Of a DNA stretch of 64,000 nucleotides, positions 17,059-26,191 are shown piece by piece. The translations under genes were made by a program, and so were the position numbers. Under the pieces are notes generated by a model. It made no database searches. It saw nothing but the letters and a program-made list of their open reading frames with translations, and was not told the origin of the DNA. The stretch is from positions 1-64,000 of the forward strand of contig JAQBOA010000016.1 of NCBI GenBank assembly GCA_028288305.1, written 5' to 3'. The stretch's first letter is position 1, and each line of letters opens with the position of its first letter. Source of the DNA: Mucilaginibacter sp. GTDB lineage: Bacteria; Bacteroidota; Bacteroidia; Sphingobacteriales; Sphingobacteriaceae.

Positions 17059-19086
17059 CTATCCTTTATCCACATGCTCAGCCGGCCTCAACAGGGCATC
17101 CTCTCTTTGGGCATACTCTACCTCTACCCTCTTTAATACAATATTACCAACCGGCTTTACCACTAACGGTATTTTTTCTACGTAAGTTTCACTAGTATCA
17201 AGGCCAAAAGCTTTAGCTTCCGATTGAGCCAGCCGCTTTATAGCGAAGTAACTGTTCAATATAAATGCTTCACTATGGCTGAACAGGTTATTGTATGACA
17301 AGAACTTTTCCATGATCACAAACCTGAAATCGGCAGTGATATTAAATTTGTGCAGTGATTCGTAATGGCTGGTAATATCAATCTCTTTACGTGCAACCAT
17401 ATCTTCAATTACTTTTCGGTACAACACATTAACTCTCGGCTGTATCCTGAAACCTAACCTGAACTCCACTCTTATCACCTTGCCTGGTTCTATTTGTTCC
17501 ACGGTGTATTCCATTGTATAAGGCTCGTTAGTGGTCTCGATATGGATAAACCAATAAGTATCGGCCCGCTTAGGTTTCCGGCTCATGATGGAGTACATGA
17601 TCTTTTCTTCTATCTGTTTAGCATTGTTAGCTTTGGTAAGATAGATGAGGTGGGTTGAATATTTACTAACGCTTTGATCAGCGCTTAGCGCATTTAATAG
17701 GGGTATCTGGTCTTTTAAATCAATAAAATGCAAAAATCTGTTGTTAATCTTGCGGGCTTTAAACCAAATGTACATGGTAAAGATTAGTCCGAATTCAAAT
17801 ACCAGGAAGAATAACCTTTTTAATAGTTTTATAGCATTAGCTACAAAGAATGAAAACTCAACCGTTAAAAATACGCATAAGATAATAGTAACCAGCCATA
17901 CCGGCCAGTGTTTAACATACCGCATAAAATAGTACATTAAAATGGTGGTCATCAGCATGGCAATGGTGATAGAAAATCCATAGGCCGCAGTCATCGCTTC
18001 GGAAGTGCGGAAGTAAAGCGATACCGCTATACAACCAATACAAAGAATCCAGTTAATGCTGGGGATATAAATTTGCCCGCGAATATTAGACGGATACTTA
18101 ATGGTGATTCTGGGCCAGAAATTCATACTTACCGCCTCGTTTATCAATGTAAATGAACCGCTGATGAGTGCCTGGCTGGCAATAATGGTTGCCATAGTAG
18201 CCAGTGCCACACAAGGGATCATTAATAAATGCGGATTGGGTACAATTTGGTAAAATGGGTTAACATTGGTAAAGTCTTTTCCTGCAGGTTGCATTAATAC
18301 CCAAGCGCCCTGACCCAAATAGCTTAACAAAAGGGTTATTTTTACAAATATCCAGCTTACCTGGATGTTTTTACGCCCGCAGTGGCCTAAATCTGAATAT
18401 AATGCTTCGGCACCGGTAGTACATAAAAACACAGCTCCAAGCAAGTAGATTGCCCTTGGATGTTTTATCAGCAATATGATACCATAATAGGGGTTAAACG
18501 CTTTAATAATACCTGGATTCTGCACAAATTGATAAGCACCTAAAACGCCGATCATTAAAAACCAAAGCAGCATTACCGGTCCGAATGCGGAACCGACTAC
18601 TTTGGTACCAAACTGCTGAAAGAAAAACAGCAAGATCATGATACCAATTACGATCCCTAAAATAAGACTGTTACCCGGAACAAACGTACCAGCCAGCGAA
18701 GGCACGTTACTTAAGCCCTCAATGGCTGAGGTAACCGAAATAGGCGGTGTGATAATACCATCGGCAAGCAGAGTACCAGCACCTATAATAGCCGGGATAG
18801 CTAGCCATTTGCCATAACGACGTACCAGCGCATACAATGAAAATATGCCTCCTTCACCGTGGTTATCAGCCTGCAGGGTTATCACAATGTATTTAAAAGT
18901 GGTTTGTAGCGTAAGTGTCCAGAAGATACAAGATATGGATCCTAAAACAAGCGATTGATTTATGGTTCGTCCTTCAACTAATAGGGTTTGGAAAACATAT
19001 AATGGTGAAGTACCAATGTCGCCAAAAATAATACCAAGAGTGATCAATGCACCCGCGAATGAAAGTTTTTTTATATGTGATTGCAT
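17059..19086 (-). CDS. kup: Kup-family potassium uptake transporter
   Basis: K+:H+ symporter in the inner membrane. The family N-terminus is clear (GDIGTSPLYVFQTLL), followed by about 12 hydrophobic segments with GEGGIFSLYALVRR, GIITPPISVTSAIEG and GALYSDLGHCGRKNIQ-type loops. A soluble C-terminal domain of ~200 residues ends it. The length, 675 residues, is normal. The 303-base upstream gap holds three evenly spaced copies of a TATCATTTTGATA palindrome that could be regulator sites. Confidence 0.95.
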   Translation of the reverse strand: MQSHIKKLSFAGALITLGIIFGDIGTSPLYVFQTLLVEGRTINQSLVLGSISCIFWTLTLQTTFKYIVITLQADNHGEGGIFSLYALVRRYGKWLAIPAIIGAGTLLADGIITPPISVTSAIEGLSNVPSLAGTFVPGNSLILGIVIGIMILLFFFQQFGTKVVGSAFGPVMLLWFLMIGVLGAYQFVQNPGIIKAFNPYYGIILLIKHPRAIYLLGAVFLCTTGAEALYSDLGHCGRKNIQVSWIFVKITLLLSYLGQGAWVLMQPAGKDFTNVNPFYQIVPNPHLLMIPCVALATMATIIASQALISGSFTLINEAVSMNFWPRITIKYPSNIRGQIYIPSINWILCIGCIAVSLYFRTSEAMTAAYGFSITIAMLMTTILMYYFMRYVKHWPVWLVTIILCVFLTVEFSFFVANAIKLLKRLFFLVFEFGLIFTMYIWFKARKINNRFLHFIDLKDQIPLLNALSADQSVSKYSTHLIYLTKANNAKQIEEKIMYSIMSRKPKRADTYWFIHIETTNEPYTMEYTVEQIEPGKVIRVEFRLGFRIQPRVNVLYRKVIEDMVARKEIDITSHYESLHKFNITADFRFVIMEKFLSYNNLFSHSEAFILNSYFAIKRLAQSEAKAFGLDTSETYVEKIPLVVKPVGNIVLKRVEVEYAQREDALLRPAEHVDKG

Positions 19087-19329
19087 GGATCAGTATAAAT
19101 AAATTTAGAGTTGAATTTTAGATACAGGAAAGAGAATTCTAACCGACAGGTTATGACGATAAAAGCAAAGACACACACACTCATCACGAGTAAAATCAAT
19201 TATTTTTAATTAGCTAAACCTTTGTCCAATACCCATGCCATTAAGATTGAATTCAGGCAAATGCAAAGTAAGAGTTTGACTTACAGTTTTTTGTGCGGAT
19301 AGTGTAAAGAATACACTATTATAAAAAGC

Positions 19330-19379
19330 TATCATTTTGATAGCATGATTATCATTTTGATAGTTTTATCATTTTGATA
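19330..19379. promoter_or_regulatory. three copies of palindrome TATCATTTTGATA
   Basis: Identical 13-mers stand at 19330-19342, 19350-19362 and 19367-19379, at pitches of 20 and 17 bases. Each is a TATCA-TTT-TGATA dyad. They lie upstream of kup and just past the stop of the E1 gene, both on the minus strand. They could be a multi-site operator; weak terminator hairpins for E1 are the alternative. The rest of the gap 19087-19389 shows no gene. Confidence 0.5.
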
Positions 19380-19389
19380 ATTCCCATTT

Positions 19390-21369
19390 TTAATAATTTA
19401 TCAAGCGTGTTATCATATCAGCTAGCCTTGATTTTGCTAAAAATTGATCTTCGAGAGCCATATTCATCGGAATTGCGGTATCTAAACTGGCGCACCGCAT
19501 AATAGGAGCATCCAGGTATTTAAAACAATGTTCAGCCAGGTGGGCGGCTATTTCACTTCCAAAACCGCTGGTTAAAGTATCTTCATGCAATATGAGTACC
19601 CTGCCCGTTTTCTTCACGCTTTTTTCTACAGCTTCCTTATCCCAGGGCTGCAAACTGCGAAGATCAATGATTTCAAGAGAAAAATCTGGGTTTTTAGCTG
19701 CAAACTCAATTGCCCAGTGTACACCCAGGCCATAAGTAATAATACTTGCCTCCTCTCCGGTTTGTATAACTTTAGCTTTACCTATCTCTACATAATAATC
19801 GCCATCAGGCACAGCTCCGCTTATTTTGCGGTACAGGTATTTATGCTCAAAGTACATAACAGGGTTGGGGTCGTCAATAGCAGCCATCAGCAGTCCTTTA
19901 GCATCATCAGGGAAAGCTGGAAAAACAACCTTTAGTCCGGGAGTTTTGGTAAACCAGGCTTCATTGCTTTGTGAGTGAAAAGGCCCCGCGCCGGTTCCTG
20001 CACCTGCAGGCATACGGATCACTACATCAACACCCTGGCCCCAGCGGTAATGAGTTTTTGCAAGGTTGTTTACAATTTGGTTAAACCCACAGCTTACAAA
20101 ATCGGCAAATTGCATTTCCATAATAGCTTTAAAACCATTTAATGCTAATCCCATTGCCACGCCCACAACGCCCGACTCACAAATAGGAGTATTTCTCACT
20201 CTTTCACGACCAAACTCATCTAAAAAGCCCTGAGTAATTTTAAATGCACCTCCATATTCAGCAATATCCTGGCCCATGATCACCAGGTTATCATATTTAC
20301 GCATAGCTTGTTTTAAGCCATCACTTATCCCATCAATATAGCGTTTTGTTGTTTTTAAAGAGTTGGAAGGTTGAAAAGTTGAAAAGTTGTAAGGTTTGTA
20401 CATATCAGCTATTTCGGTAGCCGGATCAGGAATAATATCCGGTTCACTGAAAACTTTTTCTATTTCCGATTCAATCATGGCAGCAAATTCTGCCCGCATT
20501 TTTGGTATCCATTCCGATCTTAATACATTCGCTTCCAGCAAATAATTTTCAAAGTTTGTTAGAGGGTCCTTTTGCAGCCATTCGTCAAACAAATGTTGCG
20601 GAACATATTTAGTTCCGGATGCTTCTTCATGGCCACGCATCCTGAAGGTCATACACTCCAGTAAAACGGGGCGCGGGTTTTGCCGTATGTCAACAGCTAT
20701 TTCATTAATAGTGTGGTATACTTCCAGCAAATTATTTCCGTCAATCTGCCGTCCCTCTATACCGTAACCTATAGCTTTGTCAACCAAATTTCTACAATGA
20801 TATTGCTCGCTTACAGGGGTTGATAATCCATACCCGTTGTTTTCTATTAAAAATATTACCGGAAGGTTCCAAACTGCTGCTATGTTCAGGGCTTCGTGAA
20901 AATCACCTTCGCTGGTAGCACCTTCGCCGGTGAATACCAAAGTCGCTTTTTTACGTTTACTTAAGCTGTCAGCAAGAGCTATCCCATCAGCTAAAGCCAG
21001 CTGAGGCCCCAGGTGCGATATCATACCGATAATTTTATATTCCTGTGTGCCGAAATGGAACGAACGGTCGCGCCCCTTGGTAAAGCCCGATGCTTTACCC
21101 TGCCATTGTGCCATCAATCGTGAAAGTGGTATATCCCTTGTGGTAAAAACACCAAGGTTGCGGTGCATAGGTAAAATATATTCATCGGTATTCATACCCA
21201 ATGTGCTGCCAACGGCTATGGCTTCCTGCCCTATCCCTGAAAACCATTTACTTATGCGCCCCTGCCGTAATAATAACAGCATTTTCTCTTCAACCAGGCG
21301 AGGCCATAATAACTTTTTATAAAATTCAATTAATTGATTATTATTTAAGCTTTTTCGGTCGAAATTCAT
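19390..21369 (-). CDS. fused 2-oxoacid dehydrogenase E1 (alpha+beta)
   Basis: Thiamine-diphosphate E1 component of a branched-chain 2-oxoacid or related dehydrogenase complex, with both subunits in one 659-residue chain. The alpha half (1-320) has GEGATSEGDFHEALNIAA to IENNGYG, the ThDP/Mg motif. The beta half (345-659) has MGQDIAEYGGAFKITQG, PICESGVVGVAMGLA and ILHEDTLTSGFG. Between them a linker of about 13 residues (NFSTFQPSNSLKT region, bases 20361-20400) is encoded by a degenerate AAGTTGAAAAGTTGAA-type word repeat. E2 and E3 genes are not in the window. Branched-chain specificity is likely, and would supply branched primers to FabH. Confidence 0.9.
   Translation of the reverse strand: MNFDRKSLNNNQLIEFYKKLLWPRLVEEKMLLLLRQGRISKWFSGIGQEAIAVGSTLGMNTDEYILPMHRNLGVFTTRDIPLSRLMAQWQGKASGFTKGRDRSFHFGTQEYKIIGMISHLGPQLALADGIALADSLSKRKKATLVFTGEGATSEGDFHEALNIAAVWNLPVIFLIENNGYGLSTPVSEQYHCRNLVDKAIGYGIEGRQIDGNNLLEVYHTINEIAVDIRQNPRPVLLECMTFRMRGHEEASGTKYVPQHLFDEWLQKDPLTNFENYLLEANVLRSEWIPKMRAEFAAMIESEIEKVFSEPDIIPDPATEIADMYKPYNFSTFQPSNSLKTTKRYIDGISDGLKQAMRKYDNLVIMGQDIAEYGGAFKITQGFLDEFGRERVRNTPICESGVVGVAMGLALNGFKAIMEMQFADFVSCGFNQIVNNLAKTHYRWGQGVDVVIRMPAGAGTGAGPFHSQSNEAWFTKTPGLKVVFPAFPDDAKGLLMAAIDDPNPVMYFEHKYLYRKISGAVPDGDYYVEIGKAKVIQTGEEASIITYGLGVHWAIEFAAKNPDFSLEIIDLRSLQPWDKEAVEKSVKKTGRVLILHEDTLTSGFGSEIAAHLAEHCFKYLDAPIMRCASLDTAIPMNMALEDQFLAKSRLADMITRLINY
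20361..20400. repeat. GTTGAAAA word repeat inside the E1 gene
   Basis: The + strand reads AGTTGGAAGG TTGAAAAGTT, then GAAAAGTTGT AAGG: four degenerate copies of a GTTGAAAA word. It lies in frame, exactly at the junction of the alpha and beta halves of the fused E1. Confidence 0.75.
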
Positions 21370-21414
21370 CCGGTAAAACTACTGAAGTTTTTAAAACTTT
21401 GTATGTTTGAGGAA

Positions 21415-21592
21415 TCATTAGTCATTGGTCATTGGGTCATTAGTCATTATAATTTCCGTTGCGTTATTTGATACGTGAAACGCAAAATAAAACCGATCAC
21501 TACAATACCATTAGCTAGCGAAACACTCCGTTGTACTTACCTCACAATCATTTAAAAAATGACCGATGACTCAATGACCAATGACTAATGAC
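21415..21592. repeat. GTCATTAGTCATTGG word inverted repeat
   Basis: The left arm 21415-21448 is made of TCATTAG/TCATTGG units; the right arm 21558-21592 is its reverse complement with about three mismatches. It fills the divergent gap between E1 and the DUF4198 gene and overlaps the upstream alternative ATG of the latter. Confidence 0.8.
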
Positions 21593-21599
21593 AAACACC

Positions 21600-22451
21600 A
21601 TGAAATATTTATCTCTCTTTATATTGATCCTGTCGGCCGCTATTGGATTAGCTGCTGGTACCCACGATTTTTTTCTGCTGCCCGAAAACTTTTTTTTGCA
21701 TAAGGGCGATAAACTTAACCTGCATTTATTAGCTGGAGATATGTTTACCAAACAGGAAGAAATAAAATATGAACCAGCAAAAACAACAAAGTTTATGCTG
21801 TATGAAGGATCAAAGAAAATTGATCTGACTAAAGTTGCTAAAGACAGCGCAGCTTCCATTATTAATTATACACTGCTTAATAACGGACAAGCCTTAATTG
21901 AAATGACGATGGGGTATGAAATTAATTCATCTTCAAGGGACAATTATGCCGATTTCTTAACTACACAGGGTCTTGATAAAATGGCAGAAAAAGTAAAAAG
22001 CGGCAATCAGTTCAGGATTAAAGAGAAATATACCCGTTACATGAAAACATTAATTTCTGTAGAAAATCATGATGGAAGTGCTTATGGAAAAGTGTTGGAT
22101 GAAAATTACGAGATTGTTTTGAAAGATAATCCTTACCGGAAAAGGTATGGTGATGATATGACTGCAAAATTGCTATTTAAAGGCAAACCGGTAAATGGCG
22201 GAACGATAACTTTATATATTAAAACAACCCAAAATGTTTATCCTAAAAGCTTTGTAACTGATAAAAATGGTGAGATATCATTCACCTTGAGCCGTGAAGG
22301 TATTTATCTTTTACGGAGTGTGCGTATAGAACCAACTCAGGATAAAGATGCGGATTTTGAAAGCTGGTGGGCATCATATACTTTTCCTTTCAGCAGTACC
22401 GATGAAGCACTAAATACCTATAAGGAATTTGGATTTGGGAATAAACATTGA
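21600..22451 (+). CDS. DUF4198-like secreted protein
   Basis: Probably a periplasmic protein of the DUF4198 type, a family often found near metal (nickel or cobalt) uptake genes. The signal peptide is MKYLSLFILILSAAIGLAAG. The mature part starts THDFFLLPENFFLHKGDKL, matching the family pattern of an HDF/W-L-P start. A C-terminal carboxypeptidase-regulatory-like beta domain (about 185-240, GKPVNGGTITLYIK) follows. ATG 21600 is preferred because the four extra residues of the upstream ATG 21588 come from a word repeat. It has 283 residues. No metal transporter lies nearby, so the ligand is unknown. Confidence 0.72.
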   Translation: MKYLSLFILILSAAIGLAAGTHDFFLLPENFFLHKGDKLNLHLLAGDMFTKQEEIKYEPAKTTKFMLYEGSKKIDLTKVAKDSAASIINYTLLNNGQALIEMTMGYEINSSSRDNYADFLTTQGLDKMAEKVKSGNQFRIKEKYTRYMKTLISVENHDGSAYGKVLDENYEIVLKDNPYRKRYGDDMTAKLLFKGKPVNGGTITLYIKTTQNVYPKSFVTDKNGEISFTLSREGIYLLRSVRIEPTQDKDADFESWWASYTFPFSSTDEALNTYKEFGFGNKH

Positions 22452-22452
22452 A

Positions 22453-22535
22453 GTCGGAAGTCAGAGATCAGAAGTCAGAAATATCTAGTTACAGATGTGC
22501 TTCAGACCTCTGACTTCCGACCTCCGACATCTGAA
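22453..22535. repeat. AGTCGGAAGTCAGAGG word inverted repeat
   Basis: The left arm 22453-22480 (GTCGGAAGTCAGAGATCAG) and the right arm 22501-22535 (CAGACCTCTGACTTCCGAC) face each other between convergent genes. The right arm codes for the last residues of LutB (DVGGRKSEV) and its stop codon. Confidence 0.8.
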
Positions 22536-23905
22536 TTTTGTTCCTTCCAAACCTGGCTGAATGATTTATTGGCAACTTTGGGCATTTCCCTGAAATGGCC
22601 CCATGTTTTTTTGAAGAATTTACGAAGCAGGAAATTCTTGGTTTTACCGCTAAAAAAATCGGTAAGCTTACGGCTTAACATTCCCTTTTTCCAAATAGCC
22701 CAGCCCCATTTTTCTTTTTTAGTTACGAGGTGTTCTTTCACCGCATCGCGGCGGTTTAGCAACAACATTTTATGTATTTCAATTTTTACCGGGCAAACTT
22801 CAGTGCACTTACCGCACAAGCTTGATGCATAGCTTAAATGTTTATACTCCTCCATACCGTTCATTTGCGGCGTAATAATTGAACCAATCGGACCACTATA
22901 GGTGGTTTCGTAAGTATGGCCGCCAATATTTTTATATACAGGGCAGGCATTTAAACAGGCTCCACAACGTATACAGTATAAAGCCTGCCGCTGCTCTTTT
23001 TGAGCAAGCAGATTGGTACGCCCATTATCCAGCAAAACCACATACATTTCTTCAGGGCCATCGGTTTCCCCTTCTTGCCTGGGGCCGCTTAAAATAGTAT
23101 TATAAACAGTTAAGTTTTGACCGGTACCATGCGTTGACAACATTGGCCAAAAAAGATCAAGATCAGCAATTGAAGGGATAATTTTTTCAATACCAACAAC
23201 AGCTATATGTATTTTAGGGAACGATGTGCTTAAACGTGCATTTCCTTCGTTTTCACTTATGGCAATGCTGCCGGTATCGGCAATTAAAAAATTAGCGCCT
23301 GTTATTCCGGCATCTGCCTGTAAATACTTTTCGCGGAGCAATTCGCGGGCTTTTTGAGTAAGCTGCTCTGGTGTGGCATCTATCGGGGTACCAAAACGTT
23401 CATTAAATAATTTAGCAATATCCTCCTTTGAAAGGTGCATTGCAGGGGTTACAATATGATAGGGCTTTTGTCCAAGCAATTGTACAATATATTCGCCCAG
23501 GTCGGTTTCTAATGATTCAATGTGGTTACTTTCCAAAAATTCATTCAAGTGAATTTCTTCGGTAACCATCGATTTAGATTTTACAATGGTTTTGGCTCCT
23601 GCCTTTTTTAGTATGTTTAATATTTCGCGATTGGCCTCTTCGGCATCGTTTGCCCAGATAATTTTACCGTCGTGTTTTTGAAAATTGTTTTCGAACTCCA
23701 GTAAAAATTTGTCCAGGTTTTCCATCACCTTCCACTTGATCGCATGCCCCTTGCGTTTAGTGTTCTCGAGGTTAATAATTTTTGATAAGCCTTTATCAAC
23801 GGCAGCGTCATACTTACCAATATTGTAATTGATAATACGCCGATGGCTCATATCGAACGCCTTATCTTCAGAGGCAACCAAAAATTCTTCCGCAGTGCTT
23901 CCCAT
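22502..23905 (-). CDS. lutB: LutB-type lactate-utilisation iron-sulfur protein
   Basis: LUD-domain iron-sulfur protein of the LutABC L-lactate oxidation system. The N-terminal LUD domain (about 60-290) contains ANFLIADTGSIAISENEGN. Two 4Fe-4S motifs follow: CIRCGACLNACPVY and CGKCTEVCPVKI. It has 467 residues. The C-terminal 9-12 residues are encoded by a word repeat and look added. The next genes upstream on the same strand are a PaaE-like reductase and an oxidoreductase, not lutA; the partner LutC-like gene lies 10 kb away at 34216. An electron-transfer role in lactate oxidation is likely but not proven. Confidence 0.88.
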   Translation of the reverse strand: MGSTAEEFLVASEDKAFDMSHRRIINYNIGKYDAAVDKGLSKIINLENTKRKGHAIKWKVMENLDKFLLEFENNFQKHDGKIIWANDAEEANREILNILKKAGAKTIVKSKSMVTEEIHLNEFLESNHIESLETDLGEYIVQLLGQKPYHIVTPAMHLSKEDIAKLFNERFGTPIDATPEQLTQKARELLREKYLQADAGITGANFLIADTGSIAISENEGNARLSTSFPKIHIAVVGIEKIIPSIADLDLFWPMLSTHGTGQNLTVYNTILSGPRQEGETDGPEEMYVVLLDNGRTNLLAQKEQRQALYCIRCGACLNACPVYKNIGGHTYETTYSGPIGSIITPQMNGMEEYKHLSYASSLCGKCTEVCPVKIEIHKMLLLNRRDAVKEHLVTKKEKWGWAIWKKGMLSRKLTDFFSGKTKNFLLRKFFKKTWGHFREMPKVANKSFSQVWKEQNSDVGGRKSEV

Positions 23906-23975
23906 AACGCGAAATTAAAGTTTTTACATTAAGATCACTATTAAATAAATGAACAATAATTATTCCTACACGAAA

Positions 23976-24986
23976 TTAATATTCAATTACTACATCATCT
24001 GTTATGGGATGCCCTGTGCAGGTTAATATCCAGCCTTCGGCCAGGTCGGCATCAGTCAACACATCATTTTTGGCCATTTCTACCTTACCACTTTTACATA
24101 TTGCCGAACATGTGGAACAATCGCCAACACGACAACTGTAGGGTAATTGAATATTGTTTTGCAGAGCTGCCTGCAGTATGGATTGGTTTTCACCAACTAC
24201 TATGTCGTATGTTTCCTTATTAAAATTGATGCGGATTTGTCGGGGTGGGTAGTTGATTAAAGCGGTGGTTACCTTTACTGTTTCCAATACAAAATTTTCT
24301 TTTCGTATTTGTCGGGTTTCAAAGCCCATATAAAGCAGCGTTAACCTTATCATACGCATATAAGTAAAAGGTCCGCAGGTATAAAAATCCGCTTTTGCAG
24401 TATCATACTTTACATTTTGGCGAACCAATTGTTCAACAACAAGATTATTAAGCCGGTTAGCTTCGCTGCTTAATAAATAGATGATTTTGAACCTTTCAGT
24501 GTTTTTTAGAACGAGGTTATTTAGCTCATCCTTAAATAAAACTGAATTTTCGTTTTGGTTGCTGTAGACAAGTGTGATCCTGCTATTGCCGGGGCGGTTT
24601 AAAACGTATTTAAGCTGTGAAAATATTGGAACTATACCGCTGCCTGCAGCAAACAGTAAAATATCTTTTTCGGCTTCAAAATCTGTAATGATAAACCTTC
24701 CGGCAGGCTCAACTGCGGTTAAAATATCGCCTTGTTTTACCTTTGTTAACAGGAAACGAGATATTTCACCATTTTCAATCCGTTTAACAGTAATAGCTAA
24801 AAACGCTTCATCAGGTGATGAGCTTAATGAATAGGAACGACGTATCTCTTCATCATGGTGGGTAAATACCAGGGTAATAAATTGGCCGGCACTATAAGCA
24901 ACTTTTTTATTGGATATTTCATTTAAAAAGAAAGTAGCCGTATCAGGGAGTTCCCATTTTATCGCTTCAACTTTTAACTGAAGCAT
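23976..24986 (-). CDS. PaaE-like ferredoxin reductase (FAD + 2Fe-2S)
   Basis: Three-part electron transfer protein: an FAD-binding domain with RRSYSLSSSPDE (about 50-62), an NAD(P)-binding domain with AAGSGIVPIFSQL (about 113-125), and a C-terminal plant-type 2Fe-2S ferredoxin domain with CRVGDCSTC and a final cysteine in ILTCTG. The order is that of PaaE, which feeds electrons to phenylacetyl-CoA epoxidase and similar oxygenases. It has 336 residues. It lies 2 bp after the quinone-oxidoreductase gene and 70 bp before lutB, so it is in one operon. No oxygenase is adjacent; desaturases are another known partner of such reductases. Confidence 0.9.
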   Translation of the reverse strand: MLQLKVEAIKWELPDTATFFLNEISNKKVAYSAGQFITLVFTHHDEEIRRSYSLSSSPDEAFLAITVKRIENGEISRFLLTKVKQGDILTAVEPAGRFIITDFEAEKDILLFAAGSGIVPIFSQLKYVLNRPGNSRITLVYSNQNENSVLFKDELNNLVLKNTERFKIIYLLSSEANRLNNLVVEQLVRQNVKYDTAKADFYTCGPFTYMRMIRLTLLYMGFETRQIRKENFVLETVKVTTALINYPPRQIRINFNKETYDIVVGENQSILQAALQNNIQLPYSCRVGDCSTCSAICKSGKVEMAKNDVLTDADLAEGWILTCTGHPITDDVVIEY

Positions 24987-24988
24987 AA

Positions 24989-25984
24989 TTAAGCGCTAAG
25001 AACTATTTTACCAAATTGGGTTGAGTTTTCCATTTTACTTACCGCTTTTTCAGCATCTGCCAGTGGGAACACTTCATCAATTACAGGAATAATTTGATGT
25101 TCATTTACAAAACTTACCATTGCTTTAAACTCATCAGCGGTGCCCATTGTTGTGCCCAATATTTGCAGTTGTTTCCAGAATATTTTACGTCCGTTCAACT
25201 CAGGAATATTACCAGATGTACCGCCAAAAAATACAATTCGTGCGCCCGGGTTACAAATATCAAGCAATTTAGCAAATCTGTCACCCAAAGCGCTGTCAAT
25301 TATAACATCAAAGCCTCCGGCAAGATGCTGCAATTGTTCAGCCCAATCCTGCGACTTATAATTTACACCTGCTGCCGCTCCAAGTTGTTTTGCACGTTCA
25401 ATTTTTTCACCAGCACCTGATGTTACAAATACCTGACATCCTGCTGCCAGGGCCAATTGCAATGCAATAGTGCCGGTGCCGCTGCCAACGCCAACTATCA
25501 ATACCTTATCGCATTTTGTAGCCCTGCCTTTAGTAAATAATGCCCGGTAAGCCGTTAAGCCCGCTAGTGGAAGGGCCGCCGCCTGCTCCCAGCTTAGGTG
25601 ATGCGGTTTTGGATATAAATATTCTGCACGCACCTTTACGTACTCGGCAAAAGTCCCATTTTCGGGCAGACCTAAAATTTTAAATTCTTTTGATTGATAT
25701 TCGGGATGATTACCCCAATCATGCGAAGGGTTAATGATCACTTCTTTACCAATCCATTCCTGCTCAGCCGCACTGCCTGCTTCGGCAACAATGCCTGCTC
25801 CGTCAGAGCCTAAGATCGAAGGATATTTGATTCCTGCATATTTGCCTATGGTAATCCAATAATCCCGGCGATTTAAAGCTGCAGCCTTTATCTTTACTAA
25901 AGCCTCGCCGGGATTCAAAGCAGGCTTTTCAACTTCTTTAAATATCAGTGGCTTATCTGCCGCTTCAAGAACAATAGCTTTCAT
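24989..25984 (-). CDS. zinc-type alcohol dehydrogenase-like / quinone oxidoreductase
   Basis: Medium-chain dehydrogenase/reductase. The N-terminal GroES-like domain has AALNRRDYWITIGKYAGIK and GSDGAGIVAEAG; the Rossmann domain has VGVGSGTGTIALQLA and DVIIDSALG. It lacks the cysteine cluster of the structural zinc site and clear catalytic zinc ligands, which points to the NADPH:quinone oxidoreductase branch. It has 331 residues. It is the first gene of the operon with the PaaE-like reductase (2-bp gap) and lutB. The substrate is unknown. Confidence 0.88.
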   Translation of the reverse strand: MKAIVLEAADKPLIFKEVEKPALNPGEALVKIKAAALNRRDYWITIGKYAGIKYPSILGSDGAGIVAEAGSAAEQEWIGKEVIINPSHDWGNHPEYQSKEFKILGLPENGTFAEYVKVRAEYLYPKPHHLSWEQAAALPLAGLTAYRALFTKGRATKCDKVLIVGVGSGTGTIALQLALAAGCQVFVTSGAGEKIERAKQLGAAAGVNYKSQDWAEQLQHLAGGFDVIIDSALGDRFAKLLDICNPGARIVFFGGTSGNIPELNGRKIFWKQLQILGTTMGTADEFKAMVSFVNEHQIIPVIDEVFPLADAEKAVSKMENSTQFGKIVLSA

Positions 25985-26015
25985 AGGTAAAAAACGTTAT
26001 TAAAATAAAGCGTCA

Positions 26016-26112
26016 TTGTCTGAACTAGGATTTTTAGAATTTAATGATTATAGGATTGAAAACTAAAGTAATCATGGCAATCCTCTAATCCAATAAATCT
26101 TAGTTCAGACAA
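26016..26112. repeat. TCTGAACTAGGATTTTTAG word inverted repeat
   Basis: The left arm 26016-26058 (TTGTCTGAACTAGGATTTTT then AGGATT words) and the right arm 26078-26112 (ending CTTAGTTCAGACAA) pair imperfectly. It lies upstream of the quinone-oxidoreductase operon. Related CTGAAC-AGGATT sequences are, from general knowledge, frequent in Bacteroidota gaps. Confidence 0.7.
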
Positions 26113-26125
26113 AAACAAGGTTGTA

Positions 26126-26182
26126 GAAAAAACGGCAGGATTATCTAAACCCTGCCGTTGGTATTTATCCCCCTTCAGGGGG
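26126..26182 (-). terminator. sod terminator plus CCCCC/GGGGG hairpin
   Basis: On the minus strand a 9-bp stem AACGGCAGG/CCTGCCGTT (26131-26139 with 26151-26159) is followed by a T run. Between it and the sod stop lies a second hairpin, CCCCC-TTCA-GGGGG (26169-26182). Confidence 0.8.
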
Positions 26183-26191
26183 TTAGGGGGC

